A stretch of 61,218 nucleotides of DNA from Janthinobacterium sp. 344 (GCF_900112025.1 NZ_FOKL01000017.1:1-61218), one strand, 5' to 3'. Counted from the first letter of the stretch, positions 7,866 to 16,805 are shown. Made by a program: numbers and translations. The notes: generated from the letters alone by a model not told the origin.

Positions 7866-9131
7866 ATGATCCGCGATACCTCCTCCCAAGACGCCGTGCT
7901 GTCCGCCCCGGCGGGCCAGCGCCACAAGAAACGCGCCCTGCTGCTGGCCGGCGCCGTCATCGTCATCGGTGGCGCCATTGCCGTGTTTGCCGGCTGGCGC
8001 AACAGCGAACACTCCGTCAACGCCAGCCGCCTGCGCATCGCCGAGGTCACGCGCGGCACCCTGATCCGCGACGCCGCCGTGAATGGCCGCGTGGTGGCGG
8101 CCATCAGCCCCACCTTATATTCCACCACGGTGGCCACCGTGACCTTGAAGGCCAAGGCGGGCGATACGGTCAAGAAGGGCGACATCCTTGCCGTGCTGGA
8201 ATCGCCCGACCTGTCCGATGCCCTGAAACGCGAACAGTCCAGCGTGCAGCAGCTGGAGGCGGAAGTGGCGCGCCAGCAGATCCTGGCCAAGAAACAGAAG
8301 CTGCTGGCGCGGCGCGAAGCGGACACGGCGGAGATCGACCGCCTGTCCGCGCAGCGCACGCTGGAACGCTATGAAAGCGTGGCGCAGGTGGGCATCATCG
8401 CCAAGATCGATTACCAGAAGGCGAAGGATGCCCTGAATTCCGCCGAGATCCGCAGCAAGCACGCGTCGCAGGCGGCGGGCCTGGAAAGCGAGGACGTGAC
8501 CCTGGCGCTGAAGACCAAGGTCAACGAACTGGAACGCCAGCGCCTGAGCCGCGACAACGCCCAGCGCCGCGTCGACGAGCTGACCGTGCGCGCGCCCGTC
8601 AACGGCTTCATCGGCACCCTGTCGGTGGCCAACCGCAGCGTGGTGCAAGCCAATACGGCGCTGATGACGCTGGTCGACCTGTCGCAGCTGGAAGTGGAGC
8701 TGGAAGTACCCGAAACGTACGTGGCCGACATTGGCCTGGGCATGGGCGCGGAGATCGAGACGGGCGCCATCAAGGCGACGGGCAAACTCTCGGCGCTGTC
8801 GCCCGAAGTGGTGAAGAACCAGGTGCTGGCGCGCGTGCGCTTCAACGGCGAACAGCCGGCCGGCCTGCGGCAGAACCAGCGCGTCACGGCACGCCTGCTG
8901 ATCGACGAAAAGCCGAACGTGCTGATGCTGGCGCGCGGCCCCTTCGTCGAGGCCGAAGGCGGCCGCTTCGCCTACGTCGTGCGCGACGGCGTGGCCATCC
9001 GCACGCCCATCAGGATGGGCGCCACCAGCGTCTCGGCCGTGGAAATCCTCGGCGGCCTGAAGCAGGGTGACAAGGTGGTCGTCGCCGGCACGGAAGCCTT
9101 CGAGAACGCGGCCCGCGTCTCGCTCAATTAA
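7866..9131 (+). CDS. HlyD/MacA-type periplasmic adaptor (membrane fusion protein)
   Basis: This is the adaptor of a tripartite efflux pump, linking an inner-membrane ABC transporter to an outer-membrane channel. The 421-residue product has a short cytoplasmic N-terminus with a KKR stretch and one membrane anchor (about residues 24-44). A lipoyl-like half motif follows (AGDTVKKGDILAVLESPDLS), then a long alpha-helical hairpin and the second lipoyl half (LTVRAPVNGFIGTLSV). Beta-barrel and membrane-proximal domains end the protein. The start is ambiguous between ATG 7857 and 7866; neither has a strong RBS, and both lie just after the sigma-54 promoter. It is the first gene of a six-gene operon. 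No outer-membrane TolC-like gene is nearby, so a shared channel is inferred. Confidence 0.88.
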   Translation: MIRDTSSQDAVLSAPAGQRHKKRALLLAGAVIVIGGAIAVFAGWRNSEHSVNASRLRIAEVTRGTLIRDAAVNGRVVAAISPTLYSTTVATVTLKAKAGDTVKKGDILAVLESPDLSDALKREQSSVQQLEAEVARQQILAKKQKLLARREADTAEIDRLSAQRTLERYESVAQVGIIAKIDYQKAKDALNSAEIRSKHASQAAGLESEDVTLALKTKVNELERQRLSRDNAQRRVDELTVRAPVNGFIGTLSVANRSVVQANTALMTLVDLSQLEVELEVPETYVADIGLGMGAEIETGAIKATGKLSALSPEVVKNQVLARVRFNGEQPAGLRQNQRVTARLLIDEKPNVLMLARGPFVEAEGGRFAYVVRDGVAIRTPIRMGATSVSAVEILGGLKQGDKVVVAGTEAFENAARVSLN

Positions 9132-9159
9132 TCCATTCTCATCTACCCGGAGACTCGCC

Positions 9160-9888
9160 ATGCTGCGCATGCAAAACCTGAACAAAGTCTATCGCACCCA
9201 CATGATCGAAACGCACGCGCTGCGCGGCTTCGAGATCCACGTCAAGCAGGGCGAATTCGTCACCGTCACGGGGCCATCCGGTTCCGGCAAGACGAGCTTC
9301 CTGAACATCGCCGGCCTGCTGGAAGAATTCACCGATGGCGAATACATCCTCGATGGCGTCAACGTGAAAGGCATGAACGACAATGCCCGCTCGCGCCTGC
9401 GCAATGAAAAACTGGGCTTCATCTTCCAGGGCTTCAACCTGATCCCCGACCTGTCGCTGTTCGACAATGTCGACGTGCCCCTGCGCTACCGAGGCTACAA
9501 CAGCGCCGAGCGGCGCGAACGCATCGAGGATGCGCTGGCCAAGGTGGGACTGGCCTCGCGCATGAAGCACTATCCGGCCGAACTGTCGGGCGGCCAGCAG
9601 CAGCGCGTGGCGATCGCGCGCGCGCTGGCCGGCTCGCCCAAGCTGCTGCTGGCCGATGAACCGACGGGCAACCTCGACACACAGATGGCGCGCGGCGTGA
9701 TGGAACTGCTGGAAGACATCAACGCGCAAGGCACCACCATCCTGATGGTCACGCATGATCCCGAACTGGCGCTGCGCAGCCAGCGCAACGTGCACATCAT
9801 CGACGGCCAGGTGTCGGACCTGGCGCACAAGGGACCGACGCTGGCCAGCAGCCCGGCCAAGGCCGGCAGCAACGCCGCCACTGCCTGA
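9160..9888 (+). CDS. ABC transporter ATP-binding protein (MacB/LolD type)
   Basis: This is the ATPase that powers the neighbouring permeases. The 242-residue product shows Walker A TGPSGSGKTS (about residue 37-46), a Q-loop in IFQGFNLIPDLS, the signature LSGGQQQRVAIARAL, Walker B LLLADEPTGNLD and the H-loop MVTHDPE. These are typical of the MacB/LolD class, which works with FtsX-like permeases. The ATG at 9160 follows a CCGGAGA Shine-Dalgarno, 28 bp after the adaptor gene. The long 5' ORF extension is out of family and ignored. The permease gene begins 10 bp downstream, indicating one transcript. Confidence 0.95.
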   Translation: MLRMQNLNKVYRTHMIETHALRGFEIHVKQGEFVTVTGPSGSGKTSFLNIAGLLEEFTDGEYILDGVNVKGMNDNARSRLRNEKLGFIFQGFNLIPDLSLFDNVDVPLRYRGYNSAERRERIEDALAKVGLASRMKHYPAELSGGQQQRVAIARALAGSPKLLLADEPTGNLDTQMARGVMELLEDINAQGTTILMVTHDPELALRSQRNVHIIDGQVSDLAHKGPTLASSPAKAGSNAATA

Positions 9889-9898
9889 GGATAGACGC

Positions 9899-11209
9899 AT
9901 GTTCCAGTACTACTTCCTGCTTGGCCTGCGCAGCCTGCGCCGCAATCCCGCCCTGACGGCGCTGATGGTGCTGACGCTCGCCATTGGCGTGGCCGCCAGC
10001 ATTTCCACGCTCACCATCCTGCACGTCATGTCGGGCAATCCCCTGCCGCACAAGAACGGCCGCATGTTCGTGCCGCTGGTGGACAATGGCTCCCTCTCCG
10101 GCTACACCCCGGGCAACGAATCGGGCGACAAGCAGCTCAGCTACCGCGACGCCGTCAACTTCCAGAACAGCAAGATCGGCGAGCGCCGCAGCGTCATGTA
10201 CGGCGTGGGCGGCGCCATCGAACCCGAGCGCAAGGACATCGGCGCCTTCAGCTCGCAGGGACTGGCCGCCTACCGCGACTTCTTCCCCATGTTCGAGACG
10301 CCGTTCCTGTATGGCCAGCCATGGAGCGCCGCCGACGATGCGGCCGGCGCCGACGTCATCGTCCTGTCGCGCAAGCTGGCGGAAAAACTGTATGGCGACA
10401 GCAACCCGGTGGGCCAGCGCATGACATTGATGGGCTTCCAGTTCCAGATCACGGGCGTGCTCGACAAATGGGATCCCGTGCCGCGCATCCACCGCATCAT
10501 CGGCAGCGGCGCCTTCGGCAGCGAAGACAGCTACTTCATCCCGTTCACCAGCGCGATCCGTCACCAGACGGGACACAACGGCAGCATGAGCTGCAGCGGC
10601 AACCGCGAGCCGGGATTCCAGGGCACGCTCGACTCGGAATGCACGTGGATGCAGTTCTGGTTCGAGATGGCCGGCGATGGCCAGCGCGCCGAGCTGCAGA
10701 ACTACCTCGATAGCTATGCGCAGGAACAGCGCAAGCTGGGCCGCCTGAAACGCGCCGCGCCGAACCGCCTGTTCAGCATCGATGAATGGCTGGTCCACCT
10801 GCGCGTGGTCGGCAACGACAACAAGCTGTCGGCCTGGCTGGCGTTCGGCTTCCTGGCCCTGTGCCTGGTCAATACCATCGGCCTGCTGCTGGCGAAGTTT
10901 TCCGTGCGCGCTTCCGAAGTGGGCATCCGCCGCGCGCTGGGAGCGTCGCGCAGCGACATCTTCCGCCAGTTCCTCATCGAGACGACCGTCATCGGCCTGG
11001 CCGGCGGCGTGCTGGGATTGCTGCTGTCCTTCGGCGCCCTGGCCCTGATCGGCATGCAGTCCAAGCAGCTGACCGTCGCCGCGCACATGGACTGGGTGAT
11101 GCTGGCCATGACCTTCGTCCTCTCGGTCGCCGCCGCCATCCTGGCCGGCCTGCTGCCGACCTGGCGCGCCTGCCAGGTGACGCCGGCCATCCAGCTCAAA
11201 TCCCAATGA
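9899..11209 (+). CDS. ABC transporter permease, MacB/FtsX type (first)
   Basis: The 436-residue protein has an N-terminal membrane helix (about residues 18-40). A large periplasmic MacB-PCD domain follows, then three C-terminal membrane helices carrying the FtsX fold. The conserved ASEVGIRRALGASRSDIFRQ coupling segment sits between the first two of these. It begins MFQYYFLLGLRSLRRNPALT, with GAGGATA upstream of the ATG at 9899. Unlike classical MacB it carries no fused ATPase, which is the separate preceding gene. It is paired with a second, diverged permease, so the transporter is probably a heterodimer. The substrate is unknown. Confidence 0.9.
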   Translation: MFQYYFLLGLRSLRRNPALTALMVLTLAIGVAASISTLTILHVMSGNPLPHKNGRMFVPLVDNGSLSGYTPGNESGDKQLSYRDAVNFQNSKIGERRSVMYGVGGAIEPERKDIGAFSSQGLAAYRDFFPMFETPFLYGQPWSAADDAAGADVIVLSRKLAEKLYGDSNPVGQRMTLMGFQFQITGVLDKWDPVPRIHRIIGSGAFGSEDSYFIPFTSAIRHQTGHNGSMSCSGNREPGFQGTLDSECTWMQFWFEMAGDGQRAELQNYLDSYAQEQRKLGRLKRAAPNRLFSIDEWLVHLRVVGNDNKLSAWLAFGFLALCLVNTIGLLLAKFSVRASEVGIRRALGASRSDIFRQFLIETTVIGLAGGVLGLLLSFGALALIGMQSKQLTVAAHMDWVMLAMTFVLSVAAAILAGLLPTWRACQVTPAIQLKSQ

Positions 11210-11239
11210 CCGCCGCCACCGCACACGAATAGGACCATC

Positions 11240-12475
11240 ATGGAAATCCGACCCATCCTGTCTGCGCTGATGCGCAGCAAAACCGGCGCCATCCTGGTCG
11301 CCGTGCAGGTAGCCTTGAGCCTGGCCATCCTGGCCAATGCCCTGCATATCGTCAACGTGCGCCAGGAAGTGGCGGCACGCCCCAGCGGCGTGGCGGCCGA
11401 GAGCGAAGTGTTTCACCTGCTGGCGCGCAACCTGCGTCCGCTGGGCCACAACGAGGAACTGGCCTTGCAAAAACGCCTGGCCGCCGCCGCGCGCGCCGTG
11501 CCCGGCGTCGTCTCCGTGGCGCAGGTCAGTCAGGTACCGCTGTCGCGCAGCGGCAGCAACAGCGGCTTCGCCGCCAGCCGCAAGCAGGAAAACAGCTCCG
11601 CCATCGCTGCCGTGTATCTCACACCCGACTCGCTGATCAAGACCTGGGGCCTGCAACTGCGGGAAGGCCGCGACTTCACGCCCGCCGAAATCGCCGAGAT
11701 CGACCAGAACGTGACACAAGTATCACCACCGCAAGTCATCATCACGCGGGCCATGGCTGAAAAAATCCATCCGGGCGGCGGCAGCGCATTGGGCATGCCC
11801 CTGTTCCTCGGCACGGGCGAGGATGCCCAGCAATTGCAGGTGGTCGGCGTCATCGACCGGCTGCAGACCCAGGGCGCGGAAGTGGGCGAACAGGGCGAGT
11901 ATTCCGTGATCTTTCCCGTGCGCCTGACGGGCGACGGCGATACCCTGCTGACCATCCGCACGGAAGCCGGCCAGCGCGACCGCGTGATGAAGGAAGCCGA
12001 GCAAGCCATCCGCGCCGCCACGCCCGACAAGCTGATCGTGCGCATCCGCAGCCTGAACGAGGACCGCGACACGCGCTACCGCGCCGACCGCGCCCTGTCG
12101 TGGATGCTGATCACCGTCTCGGCCCTGCTGCTGCTGGTGACGGCCAGCGGCATCGTCGGCATCGCCAGCCTGTGGGTGACGCAGCGGCGCAAGCAGATCG
12201 GCGTGCGGCGGGCACTGGGCGCGCGCAAGGTCGACATCCTGCGCTACTTCCTGACGGAGAATTTCATGATCACCAGCGTGGGCGTGGCCGCCGGCGTCGT
12301 GCTGGCCCTGGCGCTGAACCACCTGCTGGTGAGCCAGCTGGAAATGGCGCGCCTGCCCCTGTACTACCTGCTGGGCGGCGCGCTCGTGTTCTGGCTGCTG
12401 GGACTGGTCGCCGTGTATGGCCCGGCCTGGCGCGCGGCCAGCATTTCGCCGGCCACCGCCACGCGCAGCACGTGA
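11240..12475 (+). CDS. ABC transporter permease, MacB/FtsX type (second)
   Basis: A 411-residue homologue of the preceding permease with the same plan. It has an N-terminal membrane helix (TGAILVAVQVALSLAILANA), a periplasmic MacB-like domain and three C-terminal helices with the coupling motif RRKQIGVRRALGARKVDILR. AGGACC precedes the ATG at 11240, 30 bp after the first permease. Two distinct half-transporters plus one ATPase and one adaptor is a common arrangement for MacAB-like exporters of peptides or siderophores. What this one exports cannot be told from the sequence. Confidence 0.9.
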   Translation: MEIRPILSALMRSKTGAILVAVQVALSLAILANALHIVNVRQEVAARPSGVAAESEVFHLLARNLRPLGHNEELALQKRLAAAARAVPGVVSVAQVSQVPLSRSGSNSGFAASRKQENSSAIAAVYLTPDSLIKTWGLQLREGRDFTPAEIAEIDQNVTQVSPPQVIITRAMAEKIHPGGGSALGMPLFLGTGEDAQQLQVVGVIDRLQTQGAEVGEQGEYSVIFPVRLTGDGDTLLTIRTEAGQRDRVMKEAEQAIRAATPDKLIVRIRSLNEDRDTRYRADRALSWMLITVSALLLLVTASGIVGIASLWVTQRRKQIGVRRALGARKVDILRYFLTENFMITSVGVAAGVVLALALNHLLVSQLEMARLPLYYLLGGALVFWLLGLVAVYGPAWRAASISPATATRST

Positions 12476-12521
12476 GCATTTGCCCCTGCCCTGGCCGTCA
12501 TGACAATGTTATGCTGCGCGC

Positions 12522-13868
12522 ATGCCTACCGTACTGATTATTGACGACAATGCCGCCGTGGCCATCGCGCTCGACGTGCTGTTCTCGCTGCACGAGATCG
12601 ATGCGCTGCGCGCCGCCTCGCCCGAGGAAGGCCTGGCGCTGCTGGCGCGCCATCCCATCGACCTGGTGGTGCAGGACATGAACTTCACGGCCGACACCAC
12701 CTCGGGCGAGGAAGGCGGCGCGCTGTTCCACGCCATCCGCGCCCGCTACCCCGACCTGCCCGTGATCCTGCTGACGGCCTGGACCCAGCTCGATGCGGCC
12801 GTCGACCTGATCAAGTCCGGCGCGGCCGATTACCTGGCCAAGCCATGGGACGACCGGCGCCTGATCGCCAGCGTGCAAAACCTGCTGGAGCTGGGACAGG
12901 CCAGCCAGGCCCTGCGCCAGCGCGTGCTGGCCGAGCAGCGCCAGCGCCACGCGCTCGAACACGACTTCGACTTGCGCGGCATGGTGTGGCAGGACCCCGC
13001 CACCGAGCGCGTGGTGCACCTGGCGTGCCAGGTGGCGCGCGCCGACGTGCCCGTGCTCATTTCGGGGCCGAACGGCAGCGGCAAGGAGCGCATCGCCGCC
13101 ATCGTGCAAGCCAATTCCCAGGTCGCCGACGGCCCCTTCGTGGTGCTCAACTGCGGTGCCGTGCCGGTGGACCTGATCGAAGCCGAACTGTTCGGCGCCG
13201 AAGCGGGCGCCTACACGGGTTCCACGCGCGCGCGCGACGGCAAGTTCGATGCGGCCGACGGCGGCACCCTGTTTCTCGACGAGATAGGCAATTTGCCGCT
13301 GGCCGGCCAGATGAAACTGCTGCGCGTGCTGGAAACGGGCTGCTTCGAACGCCTCGGATCGAACCGCGAACGCCAGGTCAAGGTCAGGGTCATCAGCGCC
13401 AGCAATGCCGACCTGCCGGCCATGATCCGCGCCGGCACCTTCCGCGAAGACCTGTTCTACCGCCTGAACGTGATCGAGCTGCGCCTGCCGCCGCTGGCCC
13501 AGCGTCCGGCCGACATCCTGGTGCTGGCGCGGCATTTCCTGGGACCGGACAAGCGCCTCGATGCGCAGGCGCAGGCCAGCCTGCTGGCGCATGGCTGGCC
13601 CGGCAATGTGCGCGAACTGAAAAACGTCATGCAGCGCGCCAGCCTGCTGACGCCGGGCGCCGTGATCCAGGCGCCGGAACTGGGCCTGCCGCCAGCGGCC
13701 ACGCCCCGCGCGCCACCGGATGGCGCGACCACGGAACCGGACCGCGACAGCGTCGTGACGGCGCTGGCGCGCGCCCACGGCGTGGTGGCGCAGGCGGCGC
13801 AGGAACTGGGCCTGTCGCGCCAGGCGCTGTACCGGCGCATGGAGCGCCTGGGCATCGCGCGCGCCTGA
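12522..13868 (+). CDS. Sigma-54-dependent response regulator (NtrC family)
   Basis: The 448-residue protein has three domains. A receiver (1-120) has acidic residues D8/D9, phosphorylation site D52, T85 and K107. An AAA+ domain (about 150-380) has Walker A ISGPNGSGKE with K188 and Walker B GTLFLDEIGN. A C-terminal Fis-type helix-turn-helix reads AQELGLSRQALYRRMERLGI. The sigma-54 contact loop, normally GAFTGA, is GAYTGS (229-234). It presumably activates the sigma-54 promoter at 7818-7833 at the head of its own operon. The stop overlaps the histidine kinase start (TGATG), so the pair is translationally coupled. Confidence 0.93.
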   Translation: MPTVLIIDDNAAVAIALDVLFSLHEIDALRAASPEEGLALLARHPIDLVVQDMNFTADTTSGEEGGALFHAIRARYPDLPVILLTAWTQLDAAVDLIKSGAADYLAKPWDDRRLIASVQNLLELGQASQALRQRVLAEQRQRHALEHDFDLRGMVWQDPATERVVHLACQVARADVPVLISGPNGSGKERIAAIVQANSQVADGPFVVLNCGAVPVDLIEAELFGAEAGAYTGSTRARDGKFDAADGGTLFLDEIGNLPLAGQMKLLRVLETGCFERLGSNRERQVKVRVISASNADLPAMIRAGTFREDLFYRLNVIELRLPPLAQRPADILVLARHFLGPDKRLDAQAQASLLAHGWPGNVRELKNVMQRASLLTPGAVIQAPELGLPPAATPRAPPDGATTEPDRDSVVTALARAHGVVAQAAQELGLSRQALYRRMERLGIARA

Positions 13869-15217
13869 TGCCGATGCGCCCGAACGCCCTGCGCCTTTCG
13901 CTGCTGACGCGCTGGACGGCGCTGATCGTCACCCTGCTGGTGCTGGGCATGGGCATCGCCCTGCTGCTCGCGCACTTCCTGCCCGGCCAGCCGTGGCTGG
14001 TGCTGGGCCTGTCCCTGCTGTGCATCCTGCCGATCGCCATCATCACCATCCGCGCGCAGCTGCAAGCGATGCTGTCGCTGTTCCGCGCCTTGAGCGGCAC
14101 GGTCGCCAGCTACCAGGACGGCGACTTCGCCTTCAGCCTGCGCTGGCCGCAAAACGATGAACTGGCCGACCTGGTGGCGACCCACAATGCGCTCGGGGAC
14201 GTGCTGCGCAAGCAGCGCCTGGACCTGGTACAGCGCGAGCTGCTGCTCGACACCATGGTGCAGAACACGCCGGTGGCCATGCTGCTGGTGGCCGATGGCA
14301 GCGCCATCGTCTACGCCAACCTGGCCGCGCGCCAGCTGCTGCACCAGGGGCGGCGGCTGGAAGGACAGCGCCTGGCCGACATCGTGCAGCAGGCGGCGCC
14401 GGCGCTGGCCGAAGCGCTGGCGCGCGCCAGCGACGGCCTGTTTACCAGCGGTGAAGGCGAACAGGAAGAGGTGTACCACCTGGCGCGGCGCAGCTTCAGC
14501 CTGAATGGCCGCCAGCATGAATTGCTGCTGCTGCGCCAGCTGACCCTGGAATTGCGGCGCCAGGAAGTGCAGACCTGGAAAAAGGTCATCCGCGTCATCA
14601 GCCATGAGCTGAACAATTCGCTGGCGCCCCTGGCCTCGCTGGCCCATTCGGGCGCCGAGCTGGTACGCCGCGGACAAACGGAACGCCTGCCGCAAATCCT
14701 CGCCACCATCGAGGAACGCACGCGCCACCTGGAGAGCTTCATCCTCGGCTATGCACGCTTTGCCAAGCTGCCCGCGCCGCGCCTGGCAGCCTGCGAATGG
14801 CAGCCCTTTCTCGACAGCCTGGCCTCGCAAGCGCCCTTCACGCTGGACGGCCAGCCACCCGCGCAAGCGGCCGTCTTCGATGCAGCGCAAATGCAGCAGG
14901 CGCTGCTGAACCTGCTCAAGAATGCGCGCGAATCGGGCTCGCGCGAAACGCACATCGGCCTGCACGTGAGCCAGGCGCAAGGCCAGCTGCGCATCGAGGT
15001 ACGCGACCGTGGTCCGGGCATGAGCGGCGCCGTGCTGGAAAACGCGCTGGTGCCGTTCTACTCCACCAAGCGCAGCGGCACGGGACTGGGCCTGGCCCTG
15101 GCGCGCGAAATCGCCGAAGCCCACGGCGGGCGCATCACCCTGGCCAACCGCGAAGGCGGCGGCCTGGCCGTGACCCTCATCCTTCCCTTGCTGGACAGAA
15201 ATGAGATCCGTGTATAA
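13868..15217 (+). CDS. Sensor histidine kinase, partner of the sigma-54 regulator
   Basis: A 449-residue membrane kinase. Two hydrophobic segments (about residues 19-36 and 42-62) are separated by only a few residues, so there is almost no periplasmic domain and sensing is likely within the membrane or by a partner. A HAMP-like region, a PAS-like region (about 125-230) and the kinase core follow. The core has phospho-acceptor H246 in VISHELNNSLAPL, the N-box LLNLLKNARES and ATP-lid motifs DRGPGMS and GTGLGLAL. It resembles NtrY-type kinases. The ATG at 13868 overlaps the regulator stop codon; the in-frame upstream ORF is a shadow. Confidence 0.92.
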   Translation: MPMRPNALRLSLLTRWTALIVTLLVLGMGIALLLAHFLPGQPWLVLGLSLLCILPIAIITIRAQLQAMLSLFRALSGTVASYQDGDFAFSLRWPQNDELADLVATHNALGDVLRKQRLDLVQRELLLDTMVQNTPVAMLLVADGSAIVYANLAARQLLHQGRRLEGQRLADIVQQAAPALAEALARASDGLFTSGEGEQEEVYHLARRSFSLNGRQHELLLLRQLTLELRRQEVQTWKKVIRVISHELNNSLAPLASLAHSGAELVRRGQTERLPQILATIEERTRHLESFILGYARFAKLPAPRLAACEWQPFLDSLASQAPFTLDGQPPAQAAVFDAAQMQQALLNLLKNARESGSRETHIGLHVSQAQGQLRIEVRDRGPGMSGAVLENALVPFYSTKRSGTGLGLALAREIAEAHGGRITLANREGGGLAVTLILPLLDRNEIRV

Positions 15218-15321
15218 CGATTTTTAGATCACACCATTTACAATTATTTATTGTGCCATATCAACAATTTGTATGTTCTATTTTGCAAGTAAATGCTCGG
15301 CGTGCCCGTGTGTTAGAAATA

Positions 15322-15357
15322 AGCTATTTAAGTTTGCATAATGATATAAAAATAGCT
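15322..15357. repeat. Inverted repeat upstream of the PEP-CTERM gene
   Basis: AGCTATTT (15322-15329) and AAATAGCT (15350-15357) form an 8-bp inverted repeat 20 bp apart. They lie in an AT-rich stretch (about 15218-15400) that contrasts with the GC-rich surroundings, about 20 bp upstream of a sigma-54-like promoter. It may be a regulator binding site; function is inferred. Confidence 0.4.
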
Positions 15358-15376
15358 CATTGACAATAAAATGTCT

Positions 15377-15392
15377 TGGCGATAACTTAGCT
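15377..15392 (+). promoter_or_regulatory. Sigma-54-like promoter of the PEP-CTERM gene
   Basis: TGGCGATAACTTAGCT has the invariant GG-N10-GC spacing and resembles TGGCAC-N5-TTGCT with some mismatches. It lies about 50 bp before the ATG at 15442. PEP-CTERM genes in Proteobacteria are often controlled by sigma-54 together with PrsK/PrsR, which makes the match more believable. Confidence 0.5.
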
Positions 15393-15441
15393 CCGCGGTA
15401 CGGTTTTTTGAAACATCAATCGTCTTTTCGCGGGGATAACC

Positions 15442-15966
15442 ATGAAACTGAAATCACTCATCGCAGCAGCGGTACTGGGTGCGGCATCCATCGGCAGCGC
15501 CTGTGCAGCGTCGTACACCGTCAACCTGACCAATACCACAGGCAATCTGTGGACGGGCGGCTTCAACGCCACACCGAGCCCGCTCGGTGCCTTTACGGAC
15601 ATTTTCACGTTCACCCCGAATGCGACATTCGGTTCGACCGCGCAAGCCTTCCTGGCCAACCTGTCGGTCACGGGCAGCGATGCTTCCGCGATCAACTTCA
15701 CCAGTGCCAACTTGAACGGGATCTCGCTGACGGGCTTTGGCGGGCCTACCGTCTTCGGCTATGCGCAAGGCCAGGTGCTGGCGCAAACCAGCCTGCTGTT
15801 CAACGGCCCGCTGACCCTGACCGTGATGGGCAACACCAATGGCGGCAGCTACGGCGGTACCTTCAACCTGAACCTGGCGCCTGTTCCGGAACCGGAAACC
15901 TATGGCATGCTGCTGGCTGGCCTCGGTGTACTGGGCTTCCTGGCGCGGCGCCGCAAGCAAGCTTGA
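15442..15966 (+). CDS. FxDxF-type PEP-CTERM surface protein
   Basis: A 174-residue exported protein. It has a signal peptide (MKLKSLIAAAVLGAASIGSA, predicted cut after ACA), a short Ser/Thr/Asn/Gly-rich body with the FTDIF (FxDxF) motif, and a classical PEP-CTERM tail. The tail is VPEPETYGMLLAGLGVLGFL followed by ARRRKQA. This tail is recognised by exosortase, which removes it and releases or transfers the protein to the surface, usually in exopolysaccharide-producing bacteria. No exosortase gene is in the window. GGGGATAAC precedes the ATG. A strong terminator follows, so it is monocistronic. Confidence 0.92.
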   Translation: MKLKSLIAAAVLGAASIGSACAASYTVNLTNTTGNLWTGGFNATPSPLGAFTDIFTFTPNATFGSTAQAFLANLSVTGSDASAINFTSANLNGISLTGFGGPTVFGYAQGQVLAQTSLLFNGPLTLTVMGNTNGGSYGGTFNLNLAPVPEPETYGMLLAGLGVLGFLARRRKQA

Positions 15967-15978
15967 ACGCTCCACCCC

Positions 15979-16002
15979 AAAGACGCTGCGGCGTCTTTTT
16001 TT
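15979..16002 (+). terminator. Intrinsic terminator of the PEP-CTERM gene
   Basis: AAAGACGC-TGCG-GCGTCTTT forms an 8-bp stem with a 4-nt loop and runs into a seven-T tract, 12 bp after the stop codon. Confidence 0.9.
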
Positions 16003-16025
16003 CGGCCGGCTGCTACACTGGCGCC

Positions 16026-16805
16026 ATGACGACCGATTTCACTTCCACCAGCAGCAGCGCTTTCAGCCATCCTGGCCACCCGCCGGCCACCACCACCGAA
16101 CATCGCGGCATCCGCTATCTGCACCTGGGCACCAAGTGGGTGCAAGGCGCCATGCGCCTGGACAAACCCGACGCCATCGAGCTCGAATACGTGCAGATGA
16201 TGATGATGTGGATGCTCTTCAAGACGCAGCCGAAACGCATCGTGCAGCTGGGCCTGGGCAGCGCCGCGCTGACCAAGTTCAGCTACCGCCGGCTTCCCGA
16301 CGCGACGGTCACGGCCATCGAACTCAATCCCAACGTGATCGCCATCTGCGGCGCGCAGTTTGCGCTGCCGCCGAACGATGCGCGCCTCGACGTGCGCGAA
16401 ATGAATGCGCTCGACTTCGTGCTCGACCCGGCCAACCACGGCAGCATCGACGCGCTGCAGGTGGACCTGTACGACGAAGAGGCGCGCGGCCCCGTGCTCG
16501 ACACGCCCGAGTTCTACCAGGCCTGCTTCGACTGCCTGACGGACGATGGCATCATGTGCACGAATGTCTTCGGCGACTTCCCCAACTACGACAAGAACCT
16601 GCAGGCGATGGAACTGGTCTTCGACGCCGTCGTCTGGGTGCCGGAAATGGAAGACGAGAACATCGTCGTGCTGGCCTTCAAAAAATCGCCGTCGCTTGAT
16701 TTCAGCGAGTTGTACGAGCGTGCCGCCGCCATCAAGAAGCAGTTCAACCTGCCCGCCAAGAACTGGGTCAACGGCTTGAAGCAATGGATGCTGGACCAGC
16801 AGTAA
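16026..16805 (+). CDS. Spermidine synthase-like protein
   Basis: A 259-residue Rossmann-fold protein of the spermidine/spermine synthase family. It shows the nucleotide-binding motif VQLGLGSAALTKF, an acidic residue at the end of beta-2 (TAIELNPNVI) and an IDALQVDLYDEEARGP segment equivalent to the catalytic loop. It lacks the N-terminal beta-hairpin tetramerisation domain of canonical SpeE. The aspartate pattern is also altered, so true aminopropyl transfer is not assured. The ATG at 16026 is just after the PEP-CTERM terminator, and the upstream ORF extension runs through another gene. It stands alone on the plus strand. Confidence 0.8.
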   Translation: MTTDFTSTSSSAFSHPGHPPATTTEHRGIRYLHLGTKWVQGAMRLDKPDAIELEYVQMMMMWMLFKTQPKRIVQLGLGSAALTKFSYRRLPDATVTAIELNPNVIAICGAQFALPPNDARLDVREMNALDFVLDPANHGSIDALQVDLYDEEARGPVLDTPEFYQACFDCLTDDGIMCTNVFGDFPNYDKNLQAMELVFDAVVWVPEMEDENIVVLAFKKSPSLDFSELYERAAAIKKQFNLPAKNWVNGLKQWMLDQQ

